DNA from: VRUE01 sp963712595
GTDB lineage: Bacteria; Actinomycetota; Thermoleophilia; Solirubrobacterales; 70-9
Direction of reading: 5' to 3'
NCBI GenBank assembly: GCA_963712595.1
Contig: CAVQIM010000001.1
Location: 1 to 64,000, forward strand
DNA length: 64,000 nt
Positions within the stretch are counted from its first letter, which is position 1, and each line of letters starts with the position of its first letter. Below, one piece after another: positions 60,647-64,000 of this stretch. A program made the translations under genes and the position numbers. The notes beneath the pieces are model-generated. The model was not told the origin of the DNA. It worked only from the letters and a program-made list of their open reading frames with translations, and did no database searches.

Positions 60647-61323
60647 GCGGCGCGGTCCGGGTCCTCGTCTGCGACGACGAGCCCCAGATCCTCCGTGCCC
60701 TGCGCGTGATCCTCCGCGACGCCGGCTACGAGGCGGTCACCGCGGCCAGTGGCGAGGAGGCGCTCGACCGCGCGGCGGTGAAACCGCCGGCGGCGGCGAT
60801 CCTCGACCTGATGCTTCCCGACCTCGACGGGGTCGAGGTGACGAAGCGCCTGCGCGAGTGGAGCGAGATGCCGATCATCGTCCTCTCGGCGGTGGGCGAG
60901 GAGGAGGAGAAGGTGCGCGCCCTCGCCGCCGGCGCCGACGACTACGTGACGAAGCCGTTCGGGCCGCCGGAGCTGGTGGCGCGGCTCGAGGCGGCGCTGC
61001 GACGCGCCAAGCCGGAAGCGTCGGAGCCGCTGATCGCCGCGGAGGGCCTGGAGATCGACCTGGTTGCCCGAGCCGTACGGCGCGATGGGGAGGCGGTACA
61101 CCTGACCCCAACCGAGTTCGAGCTGCTGCGAGTGCTGGCGCAGAATCGTGGGCGCCTGATGACCCACCGCTCGCTGCTGGTAGAGGTCTGGGGGGTGGAG
61201 TACGAAGACGACGTGCAGGTGCTCCGCGCCCACGTCGCCAACCTGCGCCGCAAGATCGAGCCCGAGGACGGGCCCCGCTACATCCGCACCGACCCTGGAG
61301 TCGGCTACCGCTTCTCGGGTTAG
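60643..61323 (+). CDS. kdpE: KdpE-type response regulator (OmpR family)
   Basis: 226 residues. Receiver domain with the acidic pocket CDDEPQ, phospho-Asp55 in ILDLMLPDLDG and VTKPFGPPEL; winged-helix DNA-binding domain with TPTEFELLRVLAQNRG, VWGVEYEDDVQVLRAHVANLRRKIE and VGYRF. It immediately precedes the kdp structural genes, which it presumably activates. Confidence 0.92.
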   Translation: MSGAVRVLVCDDEPQILRALRVILRDAGYEAVTAASGEEALDRAAVKPPAAAILDLMLPDLDGVEVTKRLREWSEMPIIVLSAVGEEEEKVRALAAGADDYVTKPFGPPELVARLEAALRRAKPEASEPLIAAEGLEIDLVARAVRRDGEAVHLTPTEFELLRVLAQNRGRLMTHRSLLVEVWGVEYEDDVQVLRAHVANLRRKIEPEDGPRYIRTDPGVGYRFSG

Positions 61324-61399
61324 CGACCTTTACGAAATCTGTATACGCCGGCCGCGCTCCTTCATGCGGCCTTGATGGGGGCAGAGCGACGATCGCTGC
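61324..61399 (+). promoter_or_regulatory. kdp structural-gene leader with hairpin
   Basis: A 76-nt gap. TATACG (about 61342) could be a -10. GGCCGC (about 61351) and GCGGCC (about 61367) form a short hairpin. No ydaO-type c-di-AMP riboswitch is possible in so short a space. Confidence 0.3.
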
Positions 61400-61480
61400 A
61401 TGGATCTCGTCTCGATCGCCCTGGCGCTCGCCGCCTTCGGGTTGATCTATGCGCTGATCGAGGCGGTGGACCGGGTATGA
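61400..61480 (+). CDS. 26-residue membrane micro-protein upstream of kdpF
   Basis: ATG at 61400 to TGA at 61480. It encodes a single hydrophobic helix with an acidic/basic end (MDLVSIALALAAFGLIYALI then EAVDRV). Its stop overlaps the kdpF start (ATGA). Tiny hydrophobic frames of this kind often precede kdpF in bacteria with kdp operons; function unknown. Confidence 0.6.
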   Translation: MDLVSIALALAAFGLIYALIEAVDRV

Positions 61481-61566
61481 GCGCCGCCGAGCTCTTCGGG
61501 CTGCTCGTCTCGGTCGCGGTCTTCGCCTACCTCGCCTACGCGCTCTTTCGGGGGGAGAGGCTCTGA
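61477..61566 (+). CDS. kdpF: KdpF subunit of potassium-transporting ATPase
   Basis: 29 residues, one membrane helix (ELFGLLVSVAVFAYLAYALF) ending in RGERL, the typical KdpF form that stabilises the Kdp complex. TGATG overlap with kdpA. Confidence 0.85.
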   Translation: MSAAELFGLLVSVAVFAYLAYALFRGERL

Positions 61567-63320
61567 TGGCGCAGGGCTGGGCGCAGATTGTCGTCTTCCT
61601 CGTCGTCCTGACTGCGCTCGTTCCGTTGGCCGGCGGGTACATCGCCCGCGTCTTTCAGGGAGAGCGTGTGTTCCTGAGTCCTGTCGTCGGGCCGATCGAG
61701 CGCTTCTCCCTTCGGGTGCTGCGCGTACGGCCCGGCGACAACCAGGACTGGAAGGCATACGCGCGCTCGCTCGTCGTCTTCAGCCTGCTCTCCTGGCTCC
61801 TGCTCTACCTGTTGCTCCGCACCCAGGGCATCCAGCCGTTCAATCCCGAGGGCTTCGGCTCGGGCCCCCCGAACCTCAGCTTCAACACCGCCTCCTCCTT
61901 CGTCACCAACACCAACTGGCAGTACTACGGCGGCGAGACGACGCTCTCCTACTTCGTCCAGATGGCGGGGCTGACGGTGCAGAACTTCGTCTCTGCCGCG
62001 GTCGGGATCGCTGTGCTCGCCGCCGTGATCCGCGGCTTCGCCGCCCGCTCGGGGGCGGCGCTGGGCAACTTCTGGTCGGACCTGATCCGGATCGTCCTCT
62101 ACGTCCTGCTGCCGATCTCCTTCGTCGCCGCTCTGGTGCTCGTTTCGCAGGGGGTGATCCAGACCTTCGACGGCTCGCAGACCTTCCACACGCTCGCCGG
62201 GGGGACGCAGACGCTGGCGCTCGGCCCGGTCGCCTCGCAGGAGGCGATCAAGGAGCTGGGCACCAACGGCGGCGGCTTCTTCAACGTCAACAGCGCGATG
62301 CCGTTCGAGAACCCGGGCGGCCTCACCAACATGGTCGAGCTGCTGCTGATCCTGATCGTCCCGGCCGCCCTCACCTCGACCTTCGGCCGCATGGTCGGCA
62401 ACCGCCGCCAGGGCTGGGCGCTCTACGCGGCGATGATGGCGATGTTCCTCGTCGCTGTCGCCGTCGTCTACGCGGCCGAGCAGCACGGCAGCCCGGCCCA
62501 GCACCACGCCGGCGTCCTCACCCATGCCCTCGACGGCTCGACCGGGGGCAACATGGAGGGCAAGGAGCAGCGCTTCGGCATCGCCGAGTCCTCGCTGTGG
62601 ACGGCGGTGACGACAGTCACCTCTTGCGGCGCCGTCAACGCCGCCCTCGACTCGCTGACCGGGATCGGCGGCCTCGTGCCGCTGGCGAACATGGGGACCG
62701 GCGAGGTGGTCTTCGGCGGGGTCGGTTCGGGCCTCTACTACATGCTGTTGTTCGTCCTGCTCACGGTCTTCATCGCCGGCCTGATGGTCGGCCGCACGCC
62801 GGAGTTCCTCGGCAAGAAGATCGAGTCGCGCGAGGTGAAGCTGGTCCTAGTCGGGGTCCTGGTCACGCCCCTGCTCGTCCTCTTCGCGACCGCCTGGGCG
62901 GTCGCCAGCCCGGACGGCACGCACTCGATCTACAACGCCGGCCCGCAGGGCTTCTCGGAGTCGCTCTACGCCTACGTCTCGCAGGCCAACAACAACGGCT
63001 CGGCCTTCGCCGGCTACACCGGCTTCGTCCAGCCCCACGCGCCCGGCAACGCGGGCGCCTACGGGTACGACTTCGCCAACCTGCTCGGCGGCGTGGTGAT
63101 GCTGCTCGCCCGCTTCCTGCCGATGATCGCGGCGCTCGCGGTGGCCGGATCGCTGGCCGGCAAGCGGATCGCCCCCGCGGGGGCGGGGACCTTCCGCGCC
63201 GACTCGCCCACCTTCGTCGTCCTCCTGATCGGCGTAGTCGTGATCGTCGCCGCGCTCACCTTCTTTCCCGCCTTCCTGCTCGGCCCGGTCGTGCAGGGGC
63301 TGACCGACCAGCTCTTCTGA
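61566..63320 (+). CDS. kdpA: Potassium-transporting ATPase subunit A
   Basis: K+-binding and translocating channel-like subunit of KdpFABC. 584 residues, about ten helices. The four selectivity-filter/P-loop repeats are recognisable: SFVTNTNWQYYGGE, LGTNGGGFFNVNSAMPFENP, VTSCGAVNAAL and NNNGSAFAGYTG. Length and layout are normal. Confidence 0.95.
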   Translation: MAQGWAQIVVFLVVLTALVPLAGGYIARVFQGERVFLSPVVGPIERFSLRVLRVRPGDNQDWKAYARSLVVFSLLSWLLLYLLLRTQGIQPFNPEGFGSGPPNLSFNTASSFVTNTNWQYYGGETTLSYFVQMAGLTVQNFVSAAVGIAVLAAVIRGFAARSGAALGNFWSDLIRIVLYVLLPISFVAALVLVSQGVIQTFDGSQTFHTLAGGTQTLALGPVASQEAIKELGTNGGGFFNVNSAMPFENPGGLTNMVELLLILIVPAALTSTFGRMVGNRRQGWALYAAMMAMFLVAVAVVYAAEQHGSPAQHHAGVLTHALDGSTGGNMEGKEQRFGIAESSLWTAVTTVTSCGAVNAALDSLTGIGGLVPLANMGTGEVVFGGVGSGLYYMLLFVLLTVFIAGLMVGRTPEFLGKKIESREVKLVLVGVLVTPLLVLFATAWAVASPDGTHSIYNAGPQGFSESLYAYVSQANNNGSAFAGYTGFVQPHAPGNAGAYGYDFANLLGGVVMLLARFLPMIAALAVAGSLAGKRIAPAGAGTFRADSPTFVVLLIGVVVIVAALTFFPAFLLGPVVQGLTDQLF

Positions 63321-63321
63321 G

Positions 63322-63909
63322 ATGCGCAGGGACCTGACAACCGCCACCGTCGCGATCGCCTTCCTGACGCTGCTGCTCGGCATCGCCTATCCGCTCGCTA
63401 CGACCGGCGTCGCCCAGCTGCTCTTCCCGAACGCCGCCAACGGGAGCAGGGTCGAGGTCGACGGCAGGGTCGTCGGCTCGAAGCTGATCGGCCAGGACTT
63501 CCGCGGCCTGCCGCGCTACTTCCAGAGCCGGCCCTCGGCGACCGAATACAGCGCCGACGTCACCTACTTCAACAACCTCGGGCCGAACAGCCGAGAGCTG
63601 TCGGACCTCTTCGCCGAACAGCTCGCCGCCTACCTGAAGCGCGAGCGTCCCTACGACCCCGGGCTGCGCGCCGCCGCGGTTCCGGTCGACGCGACCGCCA
63701 CCTCGGCCTCGGGCGTGGATCCCCACATCTCGGTCGCCAACGCCCGCATCCAAGCGCACCGGGTTGCCGCGGTTCGCCACCTGCCGTTGCCAGACGTGCT
63801 CGACCTCGTCGACGAGCACACCCAGGGCCGCTTCCTCGCCCTCTTCGGCGAGCCGGGGGTCAACGTCCTCGAGCTCAACCTCGCTTTGGATCGGGGAGCC
63901 GCGCGATGA
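63322..63909 (+). CDS. kdpC: Potassium-transporting ATPase subunit C
   Basis: 195 residues. One N-terminal membrane helix (IAFLTLLLGIAYPLATTGVAQLLF), then GSKLIGQDF, FQSRPSA, ASGVDPHISVANARIQAHRVA and a C-terminal VNVLELNLAL: the KdpC signature order. It lies between kdpA and kdpB, whereas the common order is kdpA-kdpB-kdpC. Its stop overlaps the kdpB ATG. Confidence 0.95.
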   Translation: MRRDLTTATVAIAFLTLLLGIAYPLATTGVAQLLFPNAANGSRVEVDGRVVGSKLIGQDFRGLPRYFQSRPSATEYSADVTYFNNLGPNSRELSDLFAEQLAAYLKRERPYDPGLRAAAVPVDATATSASGVDPHISVANARIQAHRVAAVRHLPLPDVLDLVDEHTQGRFLALFGEPGVNVLELNLALDRGAAR

Positions 63910-64000
63910 CCGACGAGACGCTTCGCAACGAGCCGCGCTCGCTGCTCGACCGGGCGATCGTCGTGCGCGCCCTGCTCGATTCGCTGCGCAAGCTCGACCC
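63906..64000 (+). CDS. kdpB: Potassium-transporting ATPase subunit B, N-terminal fragment
   Basis: The first 31 codons before the window edge: MTDETLRNEPRSLLDRAIVV then RALLDSLRKLDP, matching the N terminus of KdpB (P-type ATPase subunit). ATGA overlap with kdpC. Confidence 0.85.
   Translation, partial: MTDETLRNEPRSLLDRAIVVRALLDSLRKLD

Overview
The window is high-GC chromosomal DNA from an actinobacterium. The nearest fit is the Thermoleophilia/Rubrobacteria side of the phylum; this is inferred from gene content (a one-helix-motif RsiG, a GarA-FtsR pair beside a PgsA homologue, SepF, a MurA with Asp at the active-site Cys position, many secreted proteins of unknown family) and not from a 16S search. 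Nearly all of it is coding. Genes are packed with GTGA/ATGA overlaps, GTG starts are common, and many first genes of operons look leaderless: a TANNNT box lies 6-8 nt before the start codon.

Layout. 1-1745: start of a class A penicillin-binding protein (truncated by the window edge) and divergent tyrS. 1746-7020: an rRNA operon (16S-23S-5S) with no spacer tRNA, clear processing stems and a rho-independent terminator. 6981-10469: membrane-anchored alpha/beta hydrolases, two of them tandem paralogues. 10525-16218: murA, then hisZ-hisG-hisD-hisB-hisA (hisH and hisF are absent here). 16365-30665: a long housekeeping block (CCA-type nucleotidyltransferase, pgeF, yggS, sepF, a secreted alkaline phosphatase, proC, yggT, lspA, rluD, rpsB, tsf, pyrH, frr, uppS, cdsA, dxr, rseP) joining division, translation, lipid-carrier and isoprenoid synthesis. 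30662-34896: an AlbA_2/Schlafen-like protein and two secreted lamin-tail-like paralogues on the minus strand. 34958-40227: ispG, proS, a CDP-alcohol phosphatidyltransferase, then rsiG, an FHA (GarA-like) gene and a MerR-type ftsR. 40277-53238: mixed metabolic and accessory genes (SRPBCC protein, FAD oxidase of the alkyl-DHAP-synthase type, HTH/RskA-like membrane protein, hotdog thioesterase, nadE, secreted metalloprotease, WS/DGAT acyltransferase, dinB, a VapBC pair, a serpin, a cupin, ccdA). 53339-59445: secreted Excalibur protein, FUSC transporter, two novel secreted paralogues flanking corA, an SCP2-type thiolase and an SDR. 59498-64000: a Kdp potassium-uptake locus with a short KdpD, KdpE, a micro-ORF, kdpF, kdpA, kdpC and the start of kdpB.

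The most unusual structure is not a gene. At least ten intergenic spacers hold near-perfect inverted repeats (7-12 bp arms, usually 25-100 nt apart). Several fall into families in which the centre is conserved and the arms differ but still pair. One pair (38546 and 45559) shows a compensatory C-G to G-C change; another family (40222, 42335, 52375) shares one core in both orientations, and its left arm often contains the stop codon of the adjacent gene. They lack U-tracts. No described element that I know matches them.
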